In this document: positions 26,581 to 34,464 of the stretch, in pieces
Numbering within the stretch: the stretch's first letter is position 1
How the letters are laid out: each line of letters begins with the position of its first letter
Assembly (NCBI GenBank): GCA_002868945.1
Contig: PKTX01000003.1
Coordinates: forward strand, 1 to 49,950
Reading direction: 5' to 3'
DNA from: Desulfobulbaceae bacterium
GTDB taxonomy: Bacteria; Desulfobacterota; Desulfobulbia; Desulfobulbales; SURF-16
Length of the DNA stretch: 49,950 nt
Made by a program: the position numbers and the translations under genes
The notes under the pieces: model-generated
What the model saw: only the letters and a program-made list of their open reading frames with translations
What the model was told of the DNA's origin: nothing
The model's database searches: none

Positions 26581-28526
26581 GGCTTGGCGCCCTCCTGAAC
26601 CTGCTCCTGCACGGCCAGACGAAGCTGGACGCGTTCACCGCACTCTTGGCCAGGCTCCGGCTGCTGCCCGACCACCCTGCCGGCCCCGACAATCTCCACC
26701 TCCACCCGGCAGGCCATCAACTGCCGCAGGGCCTTACGCAAACTCTTCCCCAGCAGATCCGGCATTTTGCCGGAGGCAGTCGGCGCCAGGGTCTCGCCGG
26801 TAACGACCAGCTTCTGTTGCTGCTGCCATGCCTGAAAAAGCCGTGAGGTATCGGGCAGCCCGGCAACATCACTCGAGGTGTTGCCGGATTCCATCTTTTT
26901 GGCGGCCTCTTCCAGGAAGGTATTGGCAAATCGGCGCATGGGCGAGGCGGCCCTCACATCAAAATCACCATTTTGCACCGAGACCAAAAGCACCAGCTGC
27001 GGCTTTTTAATCGGCGCCACGGCAACAAGCAGACCGTCAAAGGTCTGCTCGCCCTCCACCACACTGCTGGCCTGATCCCCCTCTTGGCTCTCCAACACAA
27101 AGTCGTCATCCCGGCCCAGGGGGAAGAGATATTCCGCCGCAAAGAAAGGCGCCTCTGCACCGGCACTTGCCGCAAAGGATTCTCGCAAGACCGCACTTAC
27201 CTCAGGCATCTCGCGGCCGTTGCCGGTAAAGCGGCGCGCCGCAAAACGACCCTCACCATCCATGGTGCCCCTTAAAAAATGGAGCGGCACCACCTTGCCG
27301 CCATTCACCAGACGGGCAAAGGCACCCAGCAGCGAAACACCGTTTAATCGGCCACCGGCGCAGGGATCCTCATCCAGGTTTGAGGCCGCCTTGGCCGGCA
27401 AATCGACAAGGTCGGCACAACTGATGCCCAGATCGCGCTGAAAGCCGAGAAGGGCCTCCTCGGCAATGCTGGGATCGGGCAACTCCGCCAGTTCATCAGA
27501 GATAAAACCGCCGCCGGGCCACGGCCACCAGTATCCGGCCCGTGCCCGGGTGCCGCTTTTCAACTGCCGCGGCTTAACGACCGGCACAGGCTCATCTGCC
27601 ACGGAGCGCATGCGGACATCAACACCGGCATGGACCGCGGCCCCATAGCGCAATATCCCGGAAATACCGCCCGGGTTCATGGTCCTGGAGACCATGTCCA
27701 TCTTCTGGCTTTGCGGTGGGGCATTCCAGAAGGAATTGGGATTAAAGGAGGGAAGTTGAGCAGAGGCGATAATTTCACCGGTGGCGGGATCCACCGCCAT
27801 GGCTGCCACGGAACTGGCCTGTGTCTTGTCCAGCAATAATGCCATCTGCTTCTCCAGGATGGTCTGGATTTTCAGATCAAGGGTGAGAACGAGATGGCTG
27901 CCCTCACGAAAGAGCTGATCTCCGGCGTGCGCTGTAATCCCCTGAATAGTTCGGGGCCGCAACTCCTTGTCGTAGAAGAGCTCCACCCCATCCAAGCCCT
28001 GTTCATCCTTGACATAGCCGAGGACCTGGGCAGCTGTTTCACCATGGGGATAAAAGCGGACCGGCGCTTTCTGAAAGTAGAGACCGGCTATATTATGCCT
28101 TATCAATTCGGCAACCTTTTCCTTGGCAACTCGATGACCAAGCCAGATGAAGCTTTGTTCCTTACGGAGTCGCTTGACCAGCTCTTCCCGGTCAAGATCC
28201 AGGATTGTTGCAAGGATCTCTCCTGTCCTAAAACTGTCCTCCACCTCCAACGGTTTTACATAGACTGCATATAGCTCAAAACTTACGGCAAGCGGCTCCA
28301 GGGAGCGATCATAAATACTTTTCCGAACCTCATAGGAGTAGTCACCCAAGACGGCCATGGCCGATTCTTTCTGCTGCCGACCGGCAATAACCATCCACAA
28401 AACTGCTCCGCCAACCACAAGAATCAGCAAAAAGGCCCGCGCCCTGATGCGTGTTTTCCAGCCAGGCTTTTTCTTCTGCCCATACCGCTTGTAATCGATG
28501 GGCATGTTGCGTCTTTGATAGCCCAT
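26577..28526 (-). CDS. ftsI: FtsI/PBP3-like protein with degenerate transpeptidase domain and PASTA domain
   Basis: 649 aa from ATG 28526 (GGAGGG upstream). It has a short basic N-terminus and a membrane helix near residues 28-48. The PBP dimerisation region looks sound (RKSIYDRSLEPLAVS; AAQVLGYVKDEQGLDGVE; VDPATGEIIASAQLPSFNP), and a single C-terminal PASTA domain runs from about 588 to 638. The transpeptidase part looks dead. Where the family has EPGSTFK this protein reads NPGGISG (284-290), so the nucleophile Ser and its Lys partner are both Gly. No SxN motif (the region reads FISDELAEL) and no KTG(T) motif (ESQEGDQAS in its place) can be found. The flanking pattern LLGFQRDLGI and VAPIKKPQLVLLVSVQ shows that the domain is otherwise still alignable. 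The frame is open throughout, which argues against recent decay. It probably acts as a structural divisome component. Confidence 0.88.
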   Translation of the reverse strand: MGYQRRNMPIDYKRYGQKKKPGWKTRIRARAFLLILVVGGAVLWMVIAGRQQKESAMAVLGDYSYEVRKSIYDRSLEPLAVSFELYAVYVKPLEVEDSFRTGEILATILDLDREELVKRLRKEQSFIWLGHRVAKEKVAELIRHNIAGLYFQKAPVRFYPHGETAAQVLGYVKDEQGLDGVELFYDKELRPRTIQGITAHAGDQLFREGSHLVLTLDLKIQTILEKQMALLLDKTQASSVAAMAVDPATGEIIASAQLPSFNPNSFWNAPPQSQKMDMVSRTMNPGGISGILRYGAAVHAGVDVRMRSVADEPVPVVKPRQLKSGTRARAGYWWPWPGGGFISDELAELPDPSIAEEALLGFQRDLGISCADLVDLPAKAASNLDEDPCAGGRLNGVSLLGAFARLVNGGKVVPLHFLRGTMDGEGRFAARRFTGNGREMPEVSAVLRESFAASAGAEAPFFAAEYLFPLGRDDDFVLESQEGDQASSVVEGEQTFDGLLVAVAPIKKPQLVLLVSVQNGDFDVRAASPMRRFANTFLEEAAKKMESGNTSSDVAGLPDTSRLFQAWQQQQKLVVTGETLAPTASGKMPDLLGKSLRKALRQLMACRVEVEIVGAGRVVGQQPEPGQECGERVQLRLAVQEQVQEGAKP

Positions 28527-28587
28527 GACGCCTTTCCCTCCGGGCAAAAAATACGGCTGCCCTTTTCACATTGCCGGGCAACATGTC

Positions 28588-28775
28588 TCTTTTGTGTCTG
28601 ACCGGAACGAGGCCCTTTCGTTCAAGACCAGGGAGCGCGTATAAAATAAACAGTGCATCCACGTGCTATTTCCGAGCATTATTTTTTCTGATTACCATGG
28701 TCATCTGCACCGATGTGCAAGGCGACAGCGATGATCAAACCGGCAGAGATCGGCCTGGTACGCAACTCTGCCGGA
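28588..28775. repeat. Degenerate family B repeat between ftsL and ftsI
   Basis: The stretch TTTGTGTCTGACCGGAACGA, then CCCTTTCGTTCAAGACCAGG, aligns with the left part of the element at 36819-37090. CCGAGCATTATTTTTTCTG matches a second internal block. A CCGGCAGA/TCTGCCGG inverted repeat (28740-28774) corresponds to its right part. It fills most of the 280-bp gap in the dcw operon. No gene is seen. Confidence 0.6.
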
Positions 28776-28807
28776 CGCCGAAAAGCGCGAAGGTGAACAG
28801 ACTCTCC

Positions 28808-29173
28808 CTAAAAGGCAACCTTTTGCCGTTTATCCGGGCTGTACAGACCGACCTGCACAGCGGCCAGGGCCTCAAGGCGCTGACCCTGCAGGAGACGGTC
28901 CTGCTCCCGGAGCAGGGTTGTCTTGACCTGCTCCTTCTCACTGCGCAGCTCCTGGGCCTGGGCGATTTCCGTCAGACTTTCCTGAATACAATGCCCCACC
29001 CAATAGCTTGCCGTTACCCCGACCAGTGCGGCAAAAAGCATGATGCCCCCCAGGCTTTTCCAGAATAAAACGGAGTTGCCGCTGGTGCGGCTCATGCTCC
29101 GCCAGCCCCGGCGTTGCCGGACAACAGACCGCCTGGTCCTGGTCTGATAATAGTTCCCTGCATAATCACGCAT
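28808..29173 (-). CDS. ftsL: FtsL-like cell division protein
   Basis: 121 aa bitopic protein. It has a basic cytoplasmic N-terminus of ~38 residues rich in Arg, a single membrane helix near residues 41-60 (LGGIMLFAALVGVTASYWVG) and a periplasmic heptad-rich segment (LTEIAQAQELRSEKEQVKTTLL) typical of the FtsL coiled coil. Sequence identity in this family is always low. The call rests on topology and on the position between rsmH and ftsI. FtsL normally joins FtsB and FtsQ to activate FtsWI. Confidence 0.8.
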   Translation of the reverse strand: MRDYAGNYYQTRTRRSVVRQRRGWRSMSRTSGNSVLFWKSLGGIMLFAALVGVTASYWVGHCIQESLTEIAQAQELRSEKEQVKTTLLREQDRLLQGQRLEALAAVQVGLYSPDKRQKVAF

Positions 29174-29176
29174 GAT

Positions 29177-30073
29177 TTATTCTCCGATAACCTCTGCAAC
29201 CCTTAACTTTGCACTTCTGGAGCGGGGATTGGCCGCCACCTCGCTACTGCCGGCCACCACAGGTCGGGCAGTCAGCACCTGCAAGCGCGGATGATCCCGG
29301 AAGGCCCGCTTCACCAGCCTGTCCTCCAGGGAGTGAAAGGAGATCACGCAAAAACGACCACCGGGGCGTAAAACCTCCGGACCGTCGGCCAGGACCCGCA
29401 CCAAATTGTCAAGCTCCCTGTTGACCGCGATGCGCAACCCCTGAAAAACCTTGGTGGCCATGTGAATCCTGCGGGGGTGGAAACGCCTGGGCACGGTACG
29501 CTCCACCAACTCTGCCAGCTCCCGGCTGCTTTCCAGGGGGTGCCGTATACGCCGCTCAACAATGGCCCGGGCAATGGGCCGCGCCTGCCTCTCCTCGCCG
29601 AAGAGATAAAAAATATCAGCCAGCTCCTCGACGCTGGCCGTGGCCAGTATATGGGCCGCCGTCACCTCCTGCCTGGTATCCATGCGCATGTCCAGGGGCT
29701 CATCACCCTTGAAACTAAAGCCCCGACCGCTGTCATCCAGATGCAGGGAGGAGAGGCCCAGATCGAGTAAAAGGCCATCCACCTCGCCTATCTGCCTTCT
29801 GGCCAGCTCATCCTTAAGCTCGGCGAAATTGGTGCGGACAAACACCACCTGATCACCGAAGCCGGCCAGGTTCCGCCGGGCCCGCTGCTGGGCCGCTTCA
29901 TCCCAATCAAAACCAATGAGCCGGCAACGCGGTCCGCCCGCCTCCAGGATAGCACCGGCATGACCGCCCAGCCCCAGATTGCCGTCTACATAAATGCCGC
30001 CGGGTCTGGGTTGCAAAAACTCAACAACTTCCTTGACTAAAACCGGGGCATGGAGGGGGTCATGGGCATACAT
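29177..30073 (-). CDS. rsmH: 16S rRNA (cytosine1402-N4)-methyltransferase RsmH (MraW)
   Basis: 298 aa SAM-dependent methyltransferase of 16S rRNA C1402. It shows HAPVLVKEVVEFL at the start, the SAM-binding DGNLGLGGHAGAIL, IGFDWDEAA, DGLLLDLGLSSLHLDDSGRGFSF and DMRMD, and FCVISFHSLEDRLVKRAF near the C-terminus. It is six bases downstream of mraZ, the standard dcw arrangement. Confidence 0.98.
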   Translation of the reverse strand: MYAHDPLHAPVLVKEVVEFLQPRPGGIYVDGNLGLGGHAGAILEAGGPRCRLIGFDWDEAAQQRARRNLAGFGDQVVFVRTNFAELKDELARRQIGEVDGLLLDLGLSSLHLDDSGRGFSFKGDEPLDMRMDTRQEVTAAHILATASVEELADIFYLFGEERQARPIARAIVERRIRHPLESSRELAELVERTVPRRFHPRRIHMATKVFQGLRIAVNRELDNLVRVLADGPEVLRPGGRFCVISFHSLEDRLVKRAFRDHPRLQVLTARPVVAGSSEVAANPRSRSAKLRVAEVIGE

Positions 30074-30079
30074 ACACTG

Positions 30080-30553
30080 TTAAAAAAAGCCCAGATCACT
30101 GCACTCACCGGCCAGATCATCAAACTCGTCATCAGCAATAATATTTTCGGCCAGATGGATTTCCTTGTCCCACACCTCAAAAAAGGTGGTCATACCGAGC
30201 AGGACCACCTCTTTGTCGATATTGCCCATGGTCCGCAAGGTGATGGGCAGCAGGATACGGCCGTTTTTATCCAGCTGCACCTCGGCGGAATTACCAACCA
30301 GGTGCCGCACCAGCTTGGCGGTCTTGGCATTTTGTTGACCGCGGCTCAGGATGGCGTATTCGATCCTGGCCCACTCCGGCAGGGGATAGATGCGCAGACA
30401 TTTGCGCCAGGGGGTGATAAGCAGACGATCGTCATACTTCCGAGACAAGACATCCTTGAAGCGGGCGGGGATATTCAGCCTGCCCTTACTGTCAAGGCCG
30501 TGCTCGGAGCTTCCCCGGAAGCTATTGATCTGCTCTAGAACACCTTCAGTCAC
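30080..30553 (-). CDS. mraZ: Transcriptional regulator MraZ
   Basis: 157 aa AbrB-like DNA-binding protein that represses its own dcw operon. Two repeats of the MraZ fold are visible: FRGSSEHGLDSKGRLNIPARF and, in the second half, AEVQLDKNGRILLPITLRTMG. The open frame extends upstream to a TTG at 30595, but that would put the operator repeats inside the gene. A GTG at 30553, with AAGGGG upstream and close to the conserved SFRGSSEH, is preferred. It is the first gene of the dcw operon, directly behind a promoter and three putative MraZ boxes. Confidence 0.93.
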   Translation of the reverse strand: MTEGVLEQINSFRGSSEHGLDSKGRLNIPARFKDVLSRKYDDRLLITPWRKCLRIYPLPEWARIEYAILSRGQQNAKTAKLVRHLVGNSAEVQLDKNGRILLPITLRTMGNIDKEVVLLGMTTFFEVWDKEIHLAENIIADDEFDDLAGECSDLGFF

Positions 30554-30569
30554 TCTCCACCCCTTCAGG

Positions 30570-30593
30570 CCACTTTGAACCACTTTACACCAC
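30570..30593 (-). promoter_or_regulatory. Putative MraZ operator: three GTGG boxes with 10-bp period
   Basis: On the minus strand GTGG occurs at 30590-30593, 30580-30583 and 30570-30573, each exactly 10 bp apart, with AAA before the second and third boxes. This matches the MraZ box style known from other bacteria (GTGG-type repeats at 10-bp period). The boxes lie just downstream of the predicted transcription start, a typical repressor site. Confidence 0.7.
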
Positions 30594-30603
30594 AATACCT
30601 TCC

Positions 30604-30633
30604 CTTATAGCCACCACAGCTTTCCAGAGTCAA
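30604..30633 (-). promoter_or_regulatory. Sigma70 promoter of the dcw cluster (Pmra)
   Basis: TTGACT (30628-30633) and TATAAG (30604-30609) on the minus strand with an 18-bp spacer. Transcription would begin near 30597, directly before the GTGG repeats and mraZ. Confidence 0.7.
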
Positions 30634-31347
30634 GAAAAAATCCATACCACCTTATAGGTGACCAAAAGACCGGTTAGCCAGCGACACAACATCTTGCCAA
30701 AGGACATCCTTAAATACACCATGGGATGTAAAAGATGGCCATGAATACCGGGCTTCTCAAATTAAAATATTTTTCACAGCCAAGGTGGGTACAAAGTGGT
30801 GGGGTAAAAAGCAAGCCAAGGGTCGCTCCGATATGGACACGGCTCGCACCAGGGACAAGGGGTCCCGGCAAGACGGGCCTCCTGGCCGCACCAGGCCATG
30901 CTTGCGCCGTTCAACCTTCTTGCTTGCTTAACAGCTCGAAACACCGTCTTTTTAACAATTATCCGGTTTGCCCGCGCCCTTGGGTCAGTGAGACGGCAGG
31001 CGGCATGGGAAGCAAAAATTCCGGCCACAGACAACAATGACGCCACCACGACCCAAGGGAACCAGGCGGAATATTGCGTTCGAAAATAGAGAACGCCCCA
31101 CGGGCGCGATCGGCAACTCGGTGCCGAGGCCCAAAAGCGCCACAGAGTGAAACACTCCTGCCGGACAGGGACAGGACAGGGAAAATGAGGGGAATAAGGC
31201 CGGAGAGGAGCCCGAAAGACGGGAAAGGGGAGAAACAGGGGCGCCGTAAACAAGGCGCCGACAGATGCGCTGCCGCGGCACACCCCGGCAAGGCCTCCGG
31301 CAGAGGCGGGCAGCTGCCTGCTCCGCCTTCTTAACGGGCTTTCAGGT
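30634..31347. other. Long intergenic region upstream of mraZ, no gene recognised
   Basis: About 700 bp without a supported gene. The part 31080-31340 is GC-rich and contains several small inverted repeats, e.g. GAGTGAAACACTC near 31144, GGCGCC..GGCGCC (31238-31257) and an imperfect hairpin near 31302-31328. It could encode a structured RNA, but it matches none of tmRNA, SRP RNA, RNase P RNA or a known riboswitch as far as I can read. All three minus frames are open for ~95 codons, which reflects base composition. Confidence 0.4.
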
Positions 31348-31592
31348 GGGGGCTGTCCAGAACCAGGACATTTGAGAGGCTGGCAGGCTCGCTTGCCTGT
31401 GCGACATCAAGGATGTGCGAAAACAATAAGCACGACCTGACAGAAGGGCCCTTGGGGAGCAGTCATCTATTCGACATTGCAACTATTATTTTTTGGGGAC
31501 AGAACGAGGTAAGCGAGCTCGCCGGAATCCGGGAGCTCGGCCCGTAAGCGAGTTTACGAGACTCCGAGAGGGCCATCTCCGGACAGGCACTA
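31348..31592. mobile_element. MITE-like element, family B copy 1
   Basis: About 245 bp between LOG and the mraZ upstream region. The left end, GGCTGTCCAGAACCAGGACA, is a diverged inverted copy of the right end (minus strand TAGTGCCTGTCCGGAGATGG). Internal blocks ATAAGCACGACCTGA, CCCTTGGGG and GAGGTAAGCGAGCTCG match the copy at 36819-37090. No ORF. Its right end supplies the TAG stop codon of the LOG gene. Confidence 0.7.
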
Positions 31593-32276
31593 GATGATCA
31601 CGGTGCGTTTAATATAGCGGATAATCTCATCCGGGTCATCCAGGATCTGAAAGATATGCAGATCATCCTCTTCAATGGTGGGGTGGCTCTGGAGCATCTG
31701 CTCGCGCACCCAGTCGATGAGGCCGGACCAGTAGGAAGTGCCGACCATGACAATGGGAAAACTCTTGATCCGTCTGGTCTGGATCAGGGTGATGGCCTCA
31801 AAGAGTTCATCCAGGGTGCCGAAGCCGCCCGGCATGGCAATAAAGGCCATGGCATACTTGACCAGCATGACCTTGCGGACAAAGAAGTATTTAAACTTGA
31901 GGGGCAGGTTGGCATAGGGGTTTCCCTCCTGCTCAAAGGGCAGATCAATATTGAGACCGATGGAAATGCCGTCCGCATCAGCGGCGCCGCGGTTGCCCGC
32001 CTCCATGATACCGGGGCCGCCGCCGGTCATAATGGCATAGCCCGCCTCGGACAGCCCTTTGCCCACGGCACGGGCGACCTTGTAATACTCATGATTCTCA
32101 TCAAAGCGGGCCGAACCAAAGATGGAAACCGCCGGTCTCTTTACCGCGGCCAGGGAATCAAACCCCTCGACAAATTCAGCCATGATCCTGAAAAGGCGCC
32201 AGGAATCGCCGACATTAAACGTATCCAGCCAATACTGCTGGGCATCTTCAACCTTATTGCCATTCCGTACTACCAT
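31590..32276 (-). CDS. LOG-family / TIGR00730 Rossmann-fold protein
   Basis: 228 aa. It shows the LOG (lysine decarboxylase-like) signature: the nucleotide-binding AIMTGGGPGIMEAGNRGA and the catalytic MPGGFGTLDELFEA (PGGxGTxxE). Proteins of this family cleave nucleoside monophosphates to base plus ribose-5-phosphate (cytokinin-type phosphoribohydrolase or nucleotide hydrolysis); the exact substrate here is unknown. It lies 52 bp after the TPR gene and may belong to the selA unit. The TAG stop falls within the terminal repeat of an adjacent MITE-like element. Confidence 0.92.
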   Translation of the reverse strand: MVVRNGNKVEDAQQYWLDTFNVGDSWRLFRIMAEFVEGFDSLAAVKRPAVSIFGSARFDENHEYYKVARAVGKGLSEAGYAIMTGGGPGIMEAGNRGAADADGISIGLNIDLPFEQEGNPYANLPLKFKYFFVRKVMLVKYAMAFIAMPGGFGTLDELFEAITLIQTRRIKSFPIVMVGTSYWSGLIDWVREQMLQSHPTIEEDDLHIFQILDDPDEIIRYIKRTVII

Positions 32277-32328
32277 GTAACACCTTTTCTCTATACGGGC
32301 CGGCCTGCTTCATCAGGTCGGCATCATT

Positions 32329-34464
32329 TCAGTCATTACCGCCAAGCCTTTTAATACCCTGGCGGGCCTGCTCATTGCCCTGGTCAAGCTGCAGGGCGCG
32401 CTGGTAAGCCTTGCGGGCCGCAGCCTCTTTCTGCTCCACCTCCAGGATACGGCCCTGCAGCAGGAGAATATCCAGCCGGTCACGTTCCAGACGCATGGCC
32501 TCCCGCAAGGCCTCATGGGCAGCAACCACATCGCCGTAGGCCAACTCAACCCGGGCCAGACGCAGCCAGTTGCGCCAGTCCCGGTCATCAATCTCCACGG
32601 CCTGGCGGCAGAAGGTGCAGGCTATATCACTGCCCTGCTCTTCCAGACTATATAGCTCACCCAGGGCGCTAAGGGAAGAGGCATCTTGCGGATTGTGACG
32701 GATGGCTCGCTGCAGACTGGCCATGGCATTCTTGCGGATGCCGAGACAATAGTAGGCCTCGCCCAGATAGCGGTGTACGGCGCCATGACTGACGTCCCGC
32801 ACATCGCGGGGACCGATCTTCTCGGCCCGCAACAAGACCTCCACCGCGTCACCATAACGCTGCCTGCGACAATAGAGCTTGCCGAGCTGCAAGAGAAGGT
32901 CGAAATGGTCATCGCGGCAGCTCAGGGCCTCCTCAAAACTGGCCAGGGCCTTATTCTCACGGCCCCGGGCCAGGTAGGCGAAACCAAGATTACAGAGCGC
33001 CATGAAATTGCCGTGATCAATGGCCAGCACCTCCTCGAAACAGGGAATGGCCTTGTTGTAACGAGCCATCTGGGCCAGGGTGACCCCGTAGGAGTTGAGC
33101 AGGTTGACGTTTCTGGGATCAAGCTCAAGGCCGCGCTGATACTCCCGGGCCGCCTTCACCATATCCCCCTCATTATAATAGATGTCGCCGCTGATATTGA
33201 GACTTACTCCGTCAAAGACAGTAAAGGTGCCCGGCCCGAAAAAGGCGGTATGCAGCAGGGCCTTGCGACTGTTGGCGATCATCTCGGACTTTTTGAAATC
33301 CATACAGGGATAGAGGGCAAGACCACAGGAGTAACTGAGACCGGTGGCCGCCAGATCATTCTTGGCCTGCCGACACCACTCCAGGGCCTCCTCCTCGCCA
33401 TAGTCGGCCAGAAGAACGTAGCCCCTTGCCGGTGCCGCTCCGGTAACAAGGGCACGGTTGTCTGCCGACGCCGCCAGGATCTCTTCAGGAAAAGCGGCGG
33501 GTGGCTCCCCGTCGCACTGCATCTCCACCAGACAGAACCTCTTGAGGCCCTTCATCTGCCGGTGCAGGATGGAGGTGATCCGGCGGGGAGGCGGATAGAG
33601 AGGATGAGAGGCGCGATTGGCCACACTGCGAAAGGAGCAGAGACCAAAAGGCCCCCGCTTGTAGGCGGTCTGCAGGGCCAGCCATGCCTCTTCCAGGATG
33701 TCGTCCGGCTCTTTGGCCTCTGTGGTGCACTGGGAGATACCGATATGCACCCTGGGCATATTCTCCCTTTTCAGCCACTGGAGAAGCTGGTCCGCCACCT
33801 TGAGGGCCTTGGCCTCATCCACCCCTTCCCAGAGCAAGGAAAAAAGGCCGTTGCACAGATGACAGGGGGGGGACAGGTGGCCGATCAGGGCGTCAAGATA
33901 GGCGCCGGCCCGACTCACCTCAGCCAGGGCGTGGCCGGCATTCTTGGCCTTGGGAAAGATCTCCAGGAACAAAAGGCAATGGCTGATCACCTCGCGACCG
34001 GTGTCACGGTCGGCCGCTCCCTGCTCGCGCATTGCCGCCAAACGGGCCTGCAAGACCTTGACATTACCCAGGCCGGTTTGCGGATCAATGGCCCCCTGTT
34101 TGGCAAACTCAAGCTCGCGGGAGATCAACCTGCTCTTATCCAGGAGAGTGGCGGCGGCAAGGTCCATCACCCAGGCCGCCACATCGGTGAGCACCGCCAC
34201 ACCGCAGAGTGCCTCCCCGGACCAGAGCGGCAGATAAAGCGAGGCCTGACGGCCATTATCCCGCACCGGCTGCTGACCGTTACGCACCACTTCAATACCC
34301 GCCTTCCACTGCACCGGCAATCCATCGCCGCTGATCTGCGGTCCGACAAAATAGACGGCTCCACAGGGACAAAAGGCCTTCACCGTGCCGGAAAAAATAG
34401 GGGCCAACAGGTCAAGGTCCTTCTGGGCCAGAGGGGTATAGTGCGGCAGAAAGGGAAAACTCAT
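32329..34464 (-). CDS. Tandem degenerate GGDEF-like domains with TPR repeats
   Basis: 711 aa cytoplasmic protein without a signal peptide. Residues 1-140 look like a GAF-type input region. DPQTGLGNVKVLQARL (near 147) resembles the opening of a GGDEF domain (DxLTGLxNR), and VHIGISQCTTEAKEPDDIL resembles its C-terminal half. A second such half is CGLALYPCMDFKKSEMIANS. No GGDEF signature is seen, so cyclase activity is unlikely. From about residue 440 to 705 there are some seven TPR units (e.g. YYNEGDMVKAAREYQRGLELDP, ALCNLGFAYLARGRENKALA). Its start overlaps the selA stop by four bases (ATGA), so it is translationally coupled to selA. The function is unknown; a protein-interaction platform is the inference. 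Confidence 0.8.
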   Translation of the reverse strand: MSFPFLPHYTPLAQKDLDLLAPIFSGTVKAFCPCGAVYFVGPQISGDGLPVQWKAGIEVVRNGQQPVRDNGRQASLYLPLWSGEALCGVAVLTDVAAWVMDLAAATLLDKSRLISRELEFAKQGAIDPQTGLGNVKVLQARLAAMREQGAADRDTGREVISHCLLFLEIFPKAKNAGHALAEVSRAGAYLDALIGHLSPPCHLCNGLFSLLWEGVDEAKALKVADQLLQWLKRENMPRVHIGISQCTTEAKEPDDILEEAWLALQTAYKRGPFGLCSFRSVANRASHPLYPPPRRITSILHRQMKGLKRFCLVEMQCDGEPPAAFPEEILAASADNRALVTGAAPARGYVLLADYGEEEALEWCRQAKNDLAATGLSYSCGLALYPCMDFKKSEMIANSRKALLHTAFFGPGTFTVFDGVSLNISGDIYYNEGDMVKAAREYQRGLELDPRNVNLLNSYGVTLAQMARYNKAIPCFEEVLAIDHGNFMALCNLGFAYLARGRENKALASFEEALSCRDDHFDLLLQLGKLYCRRQRYGDAVEVLLRAEKIGPRDVRDVSHGAVHRYLGEAYYCLGIRKNAMASLQRAIRHNPQDASSLSALGELYSLEEQGSDIACTFCRQAVEIDDRDWRNWLRLARVELAYGDVVAAHEALREAMRLERDRLDILLLQGRILEVEQKEAAARKAYQRALQLDQGNEQARQGIKRLGGND

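Noticed and set aside
30774-31283. 169-codon minus-strand frame upstream of mraZ
   Set aside because: All three minus frames are open here and the peptide is rich in Pro, Arg, Cys and Trp with no domain; best explained by base composition.
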